Source of the DNA: JANRIC01 sp033765345
Lineage (GTDB): Bacteria > Bacteroidota > Bacteroidia > Cytophagales > Microscillaceae
Reading direction: 5' to 3'
Length of the DNA stretch: 27,161 bases
NCBI GenBank assembly: GCA_033765345.1
Contig: JANRIC010000129.1
Span: 1-27,161 of the forward strand
Under the pieces are notes generated by a model that worked only from the letters and a program-made list of their open reading frames with translations, was not told where the DNA came from and did not search any database. Within the stretch, counting starts at the first letter, position 1. Every line of letters starts with the position of its first letter. The position numbers and the translations under genes are program-made. Positions 1-5,433 of the stretch are shown in pieces.

Positions 1-2
1 TG

Positions 3-188
3 ATTGATCAACCTTACCTGCGAGGTCTTATTCACCCTCACACTTTCACTAACTTTACTTTGATTAGGAAAGGGATACTGATGGTATAGTTTGGAAGCCT
101 CTAACACCTGTACAGGTTTTGCCGGTTTTACAGGTTCTACCCCAGTTCTGATTAGTATGTCAGTTTTAAAAAAACAATAGAGTTCTTC
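3..188 (-). other. Open reading frame running off the left edge, possibly coding remnant
   Basis: Reading leftward from a stop at 189-191, this frame stays open for 62 codons to the window edge and has no ATG start. The predicted peptide contains a TDILIRTGVEPVKPAKPV stretch and no recognisable domain. A shorter, diverged echo of its first residues (ADILLRTG) can be read on the same strand at about 4417-4440, next to another copy of the hairpin repeat. The segment could therefore be the 5' end of a real gene fused to the repeat, or simply part of a longer repeat. Coding status is uncertain. Confidence 0.22.
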
Positions 189-245
189 TTAGAATTTTTC
201 TAAGAAGCTGAATTACAGTAGATTGCATCTACTCTGCGATAGTAG
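185..245 (+). repeat. Three-hairpin repeat (family A), copy 1
   Basis: Three consecutive small hairpins. The first pairs CTTCTTAGAA with TTCTAAGAAG (185-207), the second pairs GTAGA with TCTAC around TTGCA (218-232), and the third is CTGC-GATA-GTAG (234-245, one G-T pair). The linker AATTACA is shared with other copies. A family C terminator-like hairpin follows directly. Confidence 0.75.
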
Positions 246-246
246 A

Positions 247-317
247 AGGCCGTAGGCTGTTCAAGAAGCAAAGCATAAACCCGAAAGTCTACATCCAGAG
301 GCTTTCGGGTTTTTATG
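247..317 (+). repeat. Terminator-like hairpin repeat (family C), copy 1
   Basis: This is a conserved block beginning GGCCGTAGGCTG and ending in a hairpin that pairs CCCGAAAG (280-287) with CTTTCGGG (302-309), followed by TTTTT. It has the form of an intrinsic terminator on the plus strand, but no plus-strand gene lies upstream in the window. Three other copies occur at 1496-1562, 3502-3572 and 4051-4120. Confidence 0.7.
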
Positions 318-319
318 TA

Positions 320-446
320 AATTACAGTGCCTGGCACTTGGACAAATCCTCCAAAAATCATTAAATTTATGCCAAAGGACGCATAGAAATCTTCGTAGCC
401 AATGAAAGTAATGTAAACGTTTGGTTCGATAATTTGGAGATCAAGC
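320..446 (+). repeat. Direct repeat D, copy 1 (with Rhs remnant)
   Basis: About 125 bp nearly identical to 1564-1692. It follows the family C hairpin in both places, so the full duplicated stretch is about 200 bp (247-446 and 1496-1692). It contains a short hairpin, AGTGCC-T-GGCACT (326-338), and then Rhs coding sequence. Confidence 0.75.
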
Positions 447-466
447 CCCAGTTCTCCGGAGAATGA
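365..466 (+). pseudogene. Rhs fragment, isolated remnant
   Basis: After a TAA at 362-364 the frame reads ...KGRIEIFVANESNVNVWFD and ends in ...IKPQFSGE before a TGA at 464-466. The same peptide, with small changes, runs into the Rhs core of the larger fragment at 1614-2816. Here it is only 33 codons and stops, so it is a leftover piece of an Rhs gene joined to the repeat mosaic. It has no start codon and probably no product. Confidence 0.6.
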
Positions 467-483
467 CTAAAAAACAAGAAGTT

Positions 484-545
484 TTCCTTAGAATAATTCT
501 AAGGAAGCTGAATTACAGTAGATTGCATCTACTCTGCGATAGCAG
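484..545 (+). repeat. Three-hairpin repeat (family A), copy 2
   Basis: Hairpin 1 pairs TTCCTTAGAA with TTCTAAGGAA (484-506), hairpin 2 is GTAGA-TTGCA-TCTAC (518-532), and hairpin 3 is CTGC-GATA-GCAG (534-545). Compared with copy 1, hairpin 1 has gained a C-G pair on both arms. Confidence 0.75.
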
Positions 546-558
546 TAAATCCTTGACA

Positions 559-784
559 GTTTTCGCCGTCGTTGGTGTTTAGAAAAGTGCTACTATGTTT
601 TCATTAAAACTCAAGCACTAAATTTAGCACTTTTCGTCACCAACAACCCTTTCTATGAGGTATAGATTTTAAGTTGACTTCAGTATTTTAAAAAAGGCTT
701 GTTGGTGACGAAATGGCTGAAATCAAAATAAATTTCAAATTAAAGCCTGACAGCGATTTCTAACACCAACAAGGGCGAAAATTT
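559..784. mobile_element. MITE-like element with nested inverted repeats
   Basis: About 226 bp bounded by imperfect terminal inverted repeats of roughly 26 bp. The left arm (559-585) reads TTTTCGCC then GTTGGTGTT and AGAAA; the right arm (757-784) is its near complement. Inside lies a second, perfect 15-bp inverted repeat, TTTCGTCACCAACAA (632-646) against 699-713. A further stem pairs AAAAGTGCTA (583-592) with TAGCACTTTT (626-635). No open frame is present. The form suggests a non-autonomous element mobilised in trans, or a structured repeat. No target-site duplication was established. Confidence 0.55.
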
Positions 785-839
785 TCCATATTTTTACTCA
801 TAAGCGAAAGTCCTACTCAAGTTACTAAAAAAATACCCA

Positions 840-1130
840 TCAATGCCCATTTTTTGGTGGATTTTTCAGATAATCAATCATCTTACTTACCTGATCTTCC
901 AGACCTTTGAGACAGCTTCTGGTTTCGTCTTTGAATTCGCTTACATCCTTCTGGATACTTTGCAAAGACTTATTCATACTCTCAGAGTGCCCAGCCTGAA
1001 TCCTTGCTACTTCCAAGAGGCGTTCTAAAAGTACTTCTGTTCTGGATTCTTTTACATCCTTCTCATTCAAGCGAATCTCCAGCATATCCACCCTTTTTCT
1101 TAATTCTTCAAATTCGTGTTCCAGGTTCAT
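840..1130 (-). CDS. Small coiled-coil protein, unknown function
   Basis: A 96-residue charged protein predicted to be almost entirely helical. It has heptad-like spacing of Leu/Val/Ile from about residue 5 to 88 (EFEELRKRVDMLEIRL, then SLQSIQKDVSEF) and ends in a polar PPKNGH tail. No signal peptide, membrane segment or catalytic motif is visible. It begins 5 bp after the stop of the ribbon-helix-helix gene and is almost certainly co-transcribed with it from the promoter at 1315-1345. The pairing of a small DNA-binding-like protein with a coiled-coil partner resembles plasmid maintenance or toxin-antitoxin layouts, but nothing in the sequence shows a toxin. Not recognised as a named family. 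Confidence 0.65.
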   Translation of the reverse strand: MNLEHEFEELRKRVDMLEIRLNEKDVKESRTEVLLERLLEVARIQAGHSESMNKSLQSIQKDVSEFKDETRSCLKGLEDQVSKMIDYLKNPPKNGH

Positions 1131-1135
1131 AGTTT

Positions 1136-1309
1136 TTATTTTTCGTATCCTGTTTTAATTTTTCCTTTACTCAGTTCTAAGAATTTAGCCACAATATTGG
1201 CTAAGGAAATATTCACTCCATCACTTTTCAAATGCTCCTGAATGCTTACGAGTTCCTGATGTACATTTTTGGAAACTGTTATCCTGATTTGTTTAGTGTT
1301 TTTATCCAT
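1136..1309 (-). CDS. Ribbon-helix-helix-like small DNA-binding protein
   Basis: A 57-residue protein. The N-terminal KQIRITVSKNVHQEL stretch looks like the beta strand and first helix of the ribbon-helix-helix fold (CopG/Arc type). It is followed by a second helix ending in KFLELSKGKIKTGYEK. A longer open frame reaches 1375, but the ATG at 1309 is preferred because a strong Bacteroidota promoter (-33 at 1342-1345, -7 at 1315-1322) lies just upstream. That would make the mRNA start at or within a few bases of this ATG, so it would be leaderless. Proteins of this kind usually repress their own operon; that role is inferred, as is co-transcription with the coiled-coil gene downstream. Confidence 0.68.
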   Translation of the reverse strand: MDKNTKQIRITVSKNVHQELVSIQEHLKSDGVNISLANIVAKFLELSKGKIKTGYEK

Positions 1310-1314
1310 AGTTA

Positions 1315-1345
1315 CAAATATAGTTACTATTGATGTGTATGCAAA
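1315..1345 (-). promoter_or_regulatory. Bacteroidota-type promoter of the RHH gene
   Basis: On the minus strand TTTG (1345-1342), 19 bp, then TATATTTG (1322-1315) matches the Bacteroidota housekeeping consensus TTTG-N19-TAnnTTTG exactly. The ATG of the downstream gene lies 5 bp past the -7 element, so the transcript should be leaderless or nearly so. Confidence 0.7.
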
Positions 1346-1462
1346 TATGATAAAAATTGTTACAACTTTTCCCATGTTGTGCGAAGTTTAGCGAAGCGTA
1401 ACTTTGTACTTCCCCTGTTGTGGCAAGTCTTCCAAAGGGTGACTTGGCACTTCCAAATAAAA

Positions 1463-1495
1463 AGATGTTCTCCTGAACATCTAGGCGAATGCCTA
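1463..1495. repeat. Two back-to-back perfect small hairpins
   Basis: AGATGTTC-tcct-GAACATCT (1463-1482) is followed, sharing one base, by TAGGC-GAAT-GCCTA (1482-1495). Both stems are perfect. They lead straight into a family C repeat. The preceding stretch (1421-1449) also has an imperfect inverted repeat of TGGCAAGTC. Confidence 0.5.
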
Positions 1496-1562
1496 AGGCC
1501 GTAGGCTGCTCAAGAAGCTAAAAATAAACCCGAAAGTCTGCATCTAGAGGCTTTCGGGTTTT
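1496..1562 (+). repeat. Terminator-like hairpin repeat (family C), copy 2
   Basis: The same block as 247-317. The hairpin pairs CCCGAAAG (1529-1536) with CTTTCGGG (1551-1558) and is followed by TTTTTA. It sits directly before the second copy of repeat D and the Rhs fragment. Confidence 0.7.
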
Positions 1563-1563
1563 T

Positions 1564-1692
1564 ATGTAAATTACAGTGCCTGGCACTTTGACAAATCCTC
1601 CAAAAATCATTAAATTTATGCCAAAGGACGCATAGAAATCTTCGTAGCCAATGAAAGTAATGTCAATGTTTGGTTTGATGATGTAGAGATCA
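1564..1692 (+). repeat. Direct repeat D, copy 2
   Basis: Nearly identical to 320-446; here the Rhs frame in its 3' part continues into the larger Rhs fragment instead of stopping. Confidence 0.75.
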
Positions 1693-1742
1693 AGCATCAG
1701 GGCGGGCTGATCGCAGAAGATAAGCATTATTACCCCTTTGGT

Positions 1743-2816
1743 TTGGAGCTGGCAGGCATCGGCAAGTGGGGCATCCCCGAAAACCGCTTCACCTACAATG
1801 CCCAATCCGAAAAGCAAAAAGACCTCAATGGCGGCAAAGGCTACTTCTATGAGACGGATTTTAGAGGATATGACCCGCAACTCGGGAGGTTTGTGCAGTA
1901 TGAGCCGCTGGCGGATTTGTACTCAGGTATTTCGCCTTATCAGTTTGCGTTTAATAATCCGGTGAGGTTTAATGATCCTTTGGGGCTGGAAGGAACACCA
2001 TCGACCATCGGGACTAAAGACATTCATCAGGCAACTGATGATGAAATTGGAGATGCCCCAACACCTCAAAGGGTTGAAATAACAAAAGGGCCAGGCGGAG
2101 GGGGCAAAACCGAAGGTGGAGATTCTGATACTCACGTGGAAGCTCCTTATGAAGGGGAAACGTTTAGTGGGTATGTAGGCATTAATGGAGTAGATGATTC
2201 TGGTATGCGCATTGGAGTGGGATATTCAAAAGGATATACATATTTTCGTTCAACACCAGTTGGTAGTCAATCGCTAGGCAGATTCAATAATGGTGGAGAT
2301 TTATCAAATACTAATCTTATTTTGAAATATGATCCTAAAATAGTACAGCCATACACTGGAAAAACTAACTATAAAATTAAATCTGGATATACTGAAATAC
2401 AATTAAAAAAGTCTTTTTCACTAGATGATCTAACCGAAATTGACATTAAAAACATGAGCTTGATTATAACAATTAGTGTAATTTATAGAAATCCAGATGG
2501 AATAGATCAAGCGAAATCAGCCACAGATATTGGTCATGAAATTTTTGTGCATGCTGAAGACGCATCAGAGTTCTTTGAACAATTAAAGAAAGATATAGAC
2601 TCAGGAAAGATCACATCAAAAGAACAAGTTGTTGAGGCAATTACTAAGTTTTTTATAAAGGATGATTCAGGAAAAACAAAGGAACAAAGAGACCACAGTG
2701 ATATGAAAAGAAGATTAAAGCCAAGGTATAACCGTTTTCAGAAAGAATTGCTAAAAATTCTTCAAGGAGATCGTAAAAAAGCAGCAGAACGTGAGTTTGA
2801 AGATGATAATGAATAA
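1743..2816 (+). CDS. Rhs core fragment with variable C-terminal (toxin-like) domain
   Basis: The frame is open from 1614; 1743 (TTG) is only the first formally possible start, so this is a 5'-truncated Rhs gene and not an intact one. Upstream codons read ...VWFDDVEIKHQGGL then HYYPFGLEL. The Rhs-associated core follows (YETDFRGYDPQLGRFVQYEP, then SPYQFAFNNPVRFNDPLGL), ending at about 1988. After DPLGL the sequence becomes AT-rich and unrelated to the core, as expected for an exchangeable Rhs C-terminal domain of about 275 residues. That domain contains IGHEIFVHAEDA, an H-E-x-x-x-H arrangement reminiscent of but not equal to zinc-peptidase HExxH, and later KEQRDHSDMKRR, which could offer a further ligand. 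Full Rhs proteins are thousands of residues, so this looks like a displaced C-terminal cassette. The toxin activity is inferred. Confidence 0.72.
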   Translation: MELAGIGKWGIPENRFTYNAQSEKQKDLNGGKGYFYETDFRGYDPQLGRFVQYEPLADLYSGISPYQFAFNNPVRFNDPLGLEGTPSTIGTKDIHQATDDEIGDAPTPQRVEITKGPGGGGKTEGGDSDTHVEAPYEGETFSGYVGINGVDDSGMRIGVGYSKGYTYFRSTPVGSQSLGRFNNGGDLSNTNLILKYDPKIVQPYTGKTNYKIKSGYTEIQLKKSFSLDDLTEIDIKNMSLIITISVIYRNPDGIDQAKSATDIGHEIFVHAEDASEFFEQLKKDIDSGKITSKEQVVEAITKFFIKDDSGKTKEQRDHSDMKRRLKPRYNRFQKELLKILQGDRKKAAEREFEDDNE

Positions 2817-2847
2817 TAATGAAAAACTAATACTTATAATATCTAAC

Positions 2848-3417
2848 ATGCACAAAGTAATCTTAAGAGTTTGCATAATATTGGTTTTTTTCTTATCCCA
2901 ATGTGAAGCACAACAATCTAATATTAATGTAATAAAGTATAATTTTAGAATTAATCGAGGAAGAGATATACAATATTTTGTAATAATTGATACTTTGAAT
3001 AACAACAATAATATCTTATCACGAACGCAATATCTGACACAGAAAAATTATTTAGTTGATAGTTTGACGTTTAGAATTGACCTTGAATTAATTCAAGATT
3101 CAAATTATCAAGAGGTTGAGTATTACAAACTTCCAGTAAAGAAAATAGATTCTTGCGAGGTAGTTATTGAGGAACATAATGAAATACCTTTTAATTATAA
3201 GGTATGTTTTATAAAAGAATTGGAAAACATTAAAATCAATAACGTCAAAATAGAACACTGTATCGTGTATGAAATCCACGACCTACTTGTTTCCTCTCAT
3301 TCAATAGGTCAAATTGTGTGTTATGATACCAAAAGAAAAATAATCGTCAAGGCTTTACCTATTGAAAAAGATGTTAAATACATAACTGAAATAGTTTCAG
3401 AAACTGTAATAAAGTGA
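2848..3417 (+). CDS. Exported small protein, probable immunity partner of the Rhs C-terminal domain
   Basis: About 189 residues from the ATG at 2848. The open frame starts at 2791 and overlaps the Rhs stop, but the 2848 start gives a clear signal sequence (MHKVILRVCIILVFFLSQC), cleaved either by signal peptidase I after CEA or, less canonically, as a lipoprotein at the Cys. The mature part is polar and rich in Asn, Ile and Lys, with no domain I recognise. The gene is as AT-rich as the Rhs C-terminal domain and begins 31 bp after it. That is the usual place for an immunity gene in Rhs cassettes. An envelope location would fit a toxin acting in the periplasm. The function is inferred from position only. 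Confidence 0.55.
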   Translation: MHKVILRVCIILVFFLSQCEAQQSNINVIKYNFRINRGRDIQYFVIIDTLNNNNNILSRTQYLTQKNYLVDSLTFRIDLELIQDSNYQEVEYYKLPVKKIDSCEVVIEEHNEIPFNYKVCFIKELENIKINNVKIEHCIVYEIHDLLVSSHSIGQIVCYDTKRKIIVKALPIEKDVKYITEIVSETVIK

Positions 3418-3432
3418 AAAAAGCCATTAATC

Positions 3433-3505
3433 TGGCGCAAGCATGAGCGTAGCGGTGCTTGTGCCAAGTATTCCTGAAAGCGTCCGCTTTCTGCCGAAGG
3501 CAAAG
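3433..3505 (+). repeat. Hairpin block, left member of an inverted pair
   Basis: It contains TGGCGCAAGCA paired with TGCTTGTGCCA (3433-3466) and the perfect hairpin GAAAGCG-TC-CGCTTTC (3476-3491). The segment from 3457 is about three-quarters identical to the reverse complement of 4365-4414, so two inverted copies bracket the repeat cluster in between. Confidence 0.5.
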
Positions 3506-3572
3506 GCCGTAGGCTGTTCAAGAAGCAAAGCATAAACCCGAAAGTCTACATCCAGAGGCTTTCGGGTTTTTA
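3502..3572 (+). repeat. Terminator-like hairpin repeat (family C), copy 3
   Basis: The stem pairs CCCGAAAG (3537-3544) with CTTTCGGG (3559-3566), followed by TTTTTA. It lies 85-150 bp after the immunity-like gene and may act as its terminator. Confidence 0.7.
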
Positions 3573-3710
3573 TGTAAAAATCCAGTTATTTTGCAGAGAA
3601 TATTTTATCTTAGGCTTTCGTGGTGAGAACGTCCCAAACCTTCGGCTGAAATTCGCAGACTTCCCGAATACTTTTAAGTGATGCTGCGCAACACTTAAAA
3701 GAGCGGGGGA
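3573..3710 (+). repeat. Direct repeat E, copy 1
   Basis: About 135 bp matching 4122-4262 at close to 88 percent by eye. Together with the preceding family C block the duplicated unit is about 210 bp. It includes a perfect 10-bp stem, CTTTTAAGTG (3671-3680) against CACTTAAAAG (3692-3701). The second copy has one mismatch in this stem. Apparent open frames on either strand here are only repeat sequence. Confidence 0.7.
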
Positions 3711-3813
3711 AGTGATCCTTCGGAACACCTCAAAGAACGGGGGTGCCAAGGCCTTCTGCTTCGCAGGTGAGTCACAGTTCGGCGTAGTGTTCAGGACTAA
3801 AAAACAAGATGTT
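3711..3813. other. Gene-free spacer within the repeat cluster
   Basis: No supported gene. The phrase AGTTCGGCGTAGTGTTC at about 3777-3793 recurs at about 3952-3968, in front of family A copies 3 and 5; a shortened version (GGTAGTGTTCGA, about 3870-3881) precedes copy 4. Confidence 0.4.
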
Positions 3814-3861
3814 TTTCTTAGCCTTTGTCTAAGAAACTGAATTACAGTAGATTGCATCTAC
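3814..3861 (+). repeat. Hairpin repeat (family A), copy 3
   Basis: Hairpin 1 pairs TTTCTTAG (3814-3821) with CTAAGAAA (3829-3836), and hairpin 2 is GTAGA-TTGCA-TCTAC (3847-3861). The third hairpin is lost. The leader ACTAAAAAACAAGATG is shared with copies 2 and 5. Confidence 0.72.
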
Positions 3862-3900
3862 CCGTTCTCGGTAGTGTTCGATACTAAAAAATAAGACGTT

Positions 3901-3949
3901 TTCCTTAGAATCTGTTCTAAGGAAGCAAATTACAGTAGTTTGCAACTAC
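3901..3949 (+). repeat. Hairpin repeat (family A), copy 4
   Basis: Hairpin 1 pairs TTCCTTAGAA with TTCTAAGGAA around TCTG (3901-3924). Hairpin 2 is GTAGTT-TGC-AACTAC (3935-3949); relative to the other copies its innermost A-T pair is flipped to T-A on both arms, a compensatory change. The third hairpin is missing. Confidence 0.72.
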
Positions 3950-3989
3950 ACAGTTCGGCGTAGTGTTCAGGACTAAAAAACAAGATGTT

Positions 3990-4050
3990 TTTCTTAGTCT
4001 GAGTCTAAGAAACAGCATTACAGGAGTTTGCATCTACTCTGCGCAAGCAG
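3990..4050 (+). repeat. Three-hairpin repeat (family A), copy 5
   Basis: Hairpin 1 pairs TTTCTTAG with CTAAGAAA (3990-4012), hairpin 2 is degenerate (4023-4037), and hairpin 3 is CTGC-GCAA-GCAG (4039-4050), with a GNRA-type loop in place of GATA. A family C block starts at the next base, exactly as in copy 1. Confidence 0.72.
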
Positions 4051-4120
4051 AAGGCCCTAGGCTGCTCAAGAAGCCAAGCATAAACCCGAAAGTCTGCATC
4101 CGGAGGCTTTCGGGTTTTTA
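4051..4120 (+). repeat. Terminator-like hairpin repeat (family C), copy 4
   Basis: The stem pairs CCCGAAAG (4085-4092) with CTTTCGGG (4107-4114), followed by TTTTTA. The block runs straight into repeat E copy 2. Confidence 0.7.
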
Positions 4121-4121
4121 T

Positions 4122-4262
4122 ATAAAAAACTGGCTATTTTGTAAAGAATATTTTATCTTAGGCTTTCGTAGTGAGAACGTCCCAAGCCTTCGGCTGGAAT
4201 TCGCAGACTTTCCGAATACTTTTAAGTGATGCTGCACAACACTTCAAAGAGCGAGGGGGCTG
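4122..4262 (+). repeat. Direct repeat E, copy 2
   Basis: Diverged copy of 3573-3710. The 10-bp stem CTTTTAAGTG/CACTTcAAAG carries one mismatch here. After 4262 there are about 100 bp unlike anything else in the window and without a convincing gene. Confidence 0.68.
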
Positions 4263-4364
4263 CTGGTTTTGTAGATGAAGCACGAAGCTGGTTATACAAC
4301 AGTGCCAGAGGTTGTGCGGGTGAAAAAGGACTCTTGGATATTATTTTACTTTCGTGAATAGAAA

Positions 4365-4416
4365 GGACTTTGCCGTAGGCAGGCAGCGGACGCTTCCAAA
4401 ATAGTTTGGCACAAGC
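4365..4416 (-). repeat. Right member of the inverted pair bracketing the repeat cluster
   Basis: The reverse complement begins GCTTGTGCCAA and contains GAAGCGTCCGCT and GGCAAAG, matching 3457-3505 in order with a few gaps. Confidence 0.5.
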
Positions 4417-4456
4417 CCAGTTCTGAGTAGAATGTCAGCATTAAAAAAATAAAGTT

Positions 4457-4504
4457 TTCCTTAGAATTATTCTAAGGAAGCCAATTACAGTAGATTGCAT
4501 CTAC
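4457..4504 (+). repeat. Hairpin repeat (family A), copy 6
   Basis: Hairpin 1 pairs TTCCTTAGAA with TTCTAAGGAA around TTA (4457-4479), and hairpin 2 is GTAGA-TTGCA-TCTAC (4490-4504). The preceding CCCAGTTCTGA and AATGTCAGCATTAAAAAAA stretches resemble those before copy 1 at about 141-173. Confidence 0.72.
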
Positions 4505-4528
4505 ACACTGGTAATAAGCATATTATGA

Positions 4529-4559
4529 TTTACACCTCCCAAGTTATGGGAGGTGTAAA
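4529..4559. terminator. Perfect 13-bp inverted repeat
   Basis: TTTACACCTCCCA (4529-4541) pairs with 4547-4559 across the loop AGTTA without mismatch. There is no T-run on either side, so it may be a transcription barrier, a protein-binding palindrome or a repeat boundary. It marks the right limit of the A/C/E repeat cluster. Confidence 0.45.
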
Positions 4560-4582
4560 CAGAGATGAGCTAAGTGCCACCC

Positions 4583-4668
4583 CCAACTGGTGCGACTTTC
4601 CAAACTCGATAGGTAAATACAAGATGCTTTCAACATAACAAAAATGAATAAAAAAAAGCCTTTTCTTA
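4583..4668. repeat. Repeat family B, copy 1 (decayed)
   Basis: Shares ACTGGTGCGA, CCAAACTCGATA and GTAAATACAAG with 6200-6341 and 6997-7124. It ends in AAAAAAGCCTTTTC, only the first arm of the terminator hairpin found intact in the other copies. It lies just past the 3' end of the BRO pseudogene. Confidence 0.55.
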
Positions 4669-4670
4669 TC

Positions 4671-5408
4671 TTAAAATCCTAAACCCTTGACTAACACAGT
4701 TTTATGATAGCCATTTACTTCTCCGTAGTTGGCATCATATACTTTGATAACAGGAAAATTGAGTTCTGTGCTAATTTTTTTTGAGTATTGTGCCTGTTTT
4801 CTGAGTCTCTGTTTTACTCAAATCCCATTTCTTTTTATGCAATGAATAATAACCCGCCAAGCTGTAGTAATCCTTGTTAATGGTTTGGATTTGGGATTCT
4901 ATTTTATACTCAAACCGAAGTGGTTTTCCGAGATTTTAGCTTTTAAATCATTAATAATCAAGCTAATCAATCAAGAAAATCAGGCAAATCACTTCAATCT
5001 GGGTATAAGAATTCTTTCTTCGTGTTCGGCTAATTTCAGGTCGTGTTCACGTATTTTTTTCTCTTGATCCACCACCTGCTGCACGGCTACCAACAAAGCC
5101 TCTAACTGTGTCTTGCCTTGCAAACTATAAGAGCCTGTTTTGCGGATTGTAGGTAATACTTCTTTGGTAATCCACTTTTTGAAAGATTTGGCTTCGGGTT
5201 TATCACTTCGCAGGATAAGGTTATATACGCCACTTTCATTGCAGATGTGCATTTGTTGTTTTCGTCCCATTTTGTCGATGACTTGAGTCTGACTCAACTC
5301 ATCTTCATCCAATCTTTCTACTACTCTGGTGATAGTTCCTAAATTCAGAATATCACAAATATCAGAAACTACAAACCAAGTTTCACCATTTAGCTGGATT
5401 GTACGCAC
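4671..5408 (-). pseudogene. BRO-family protein (Bro-N domain), broken by frameshifts
   Basis: The 5' part (5408-4989) is an intact Bro-N domain: ETWFVVSDICDILNL, then MHICNESGVYNLILRSDKPE, then FKKWITKEVLPTIRKTGSY. A coiled-coil with HDLKLAEHEERI follows, and the frame ends prematurely. Past that stop the homology continues in other frames on the same strand. One frame reads INKDYYSLAGYYSLHKKKWD at about 4750-4860, and another, ending at the TAA 4671-4673, reads FPVIKVYDANYGEVNGYHK, which matches the conserved C-terminal end of BRO/antirepressor proteins. At least two frameshifts are needed. The start is GTG, but codons before it (FDARQV) still look like the family, so the N terminus may also be clipped. 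BRO proteins are DNA-binding phage antirepressor relatives, so this is probably a prophage or mobile remnant. The first 139 residues might still be made. Confidence 0.72.
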
Positions 5409-5433
5409 TTGGCGAGCATCAAAACAAGAAGAA

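Noticed and set aside
1518..1880. 120-codon minus-strand frame over the Rhs core
   Set aside because: It is antisense to the conserved Rhs core and the repeat C hairpin, which account for the sequence.
3570..3857. 95-codon open frame on the minus strand, and a similar 88-codon frame on the plus strand at 3963-4229
   Set aside because: Both are made of the repeat blocks A, C and E, including the hairpin stems. They are repeat sequence that happens to lack stops, with no family features.
3790..4050. Closely spaced hairpin repeats as a CRISPR array or integron attC sites
   Set aside because: The units are not regularly spaced, the spacers are not of constant length, no cas or integrase gene is present, and each repeat holds two or three separate hairpins, unlike either system.
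4255..4371. Short plus-strand frame reading FVDEARSWLYNSARGCAGEK
   Set aside because: It has no start codon, is under 35 codons and matches no family I know, so it is not distinguishable from chance.
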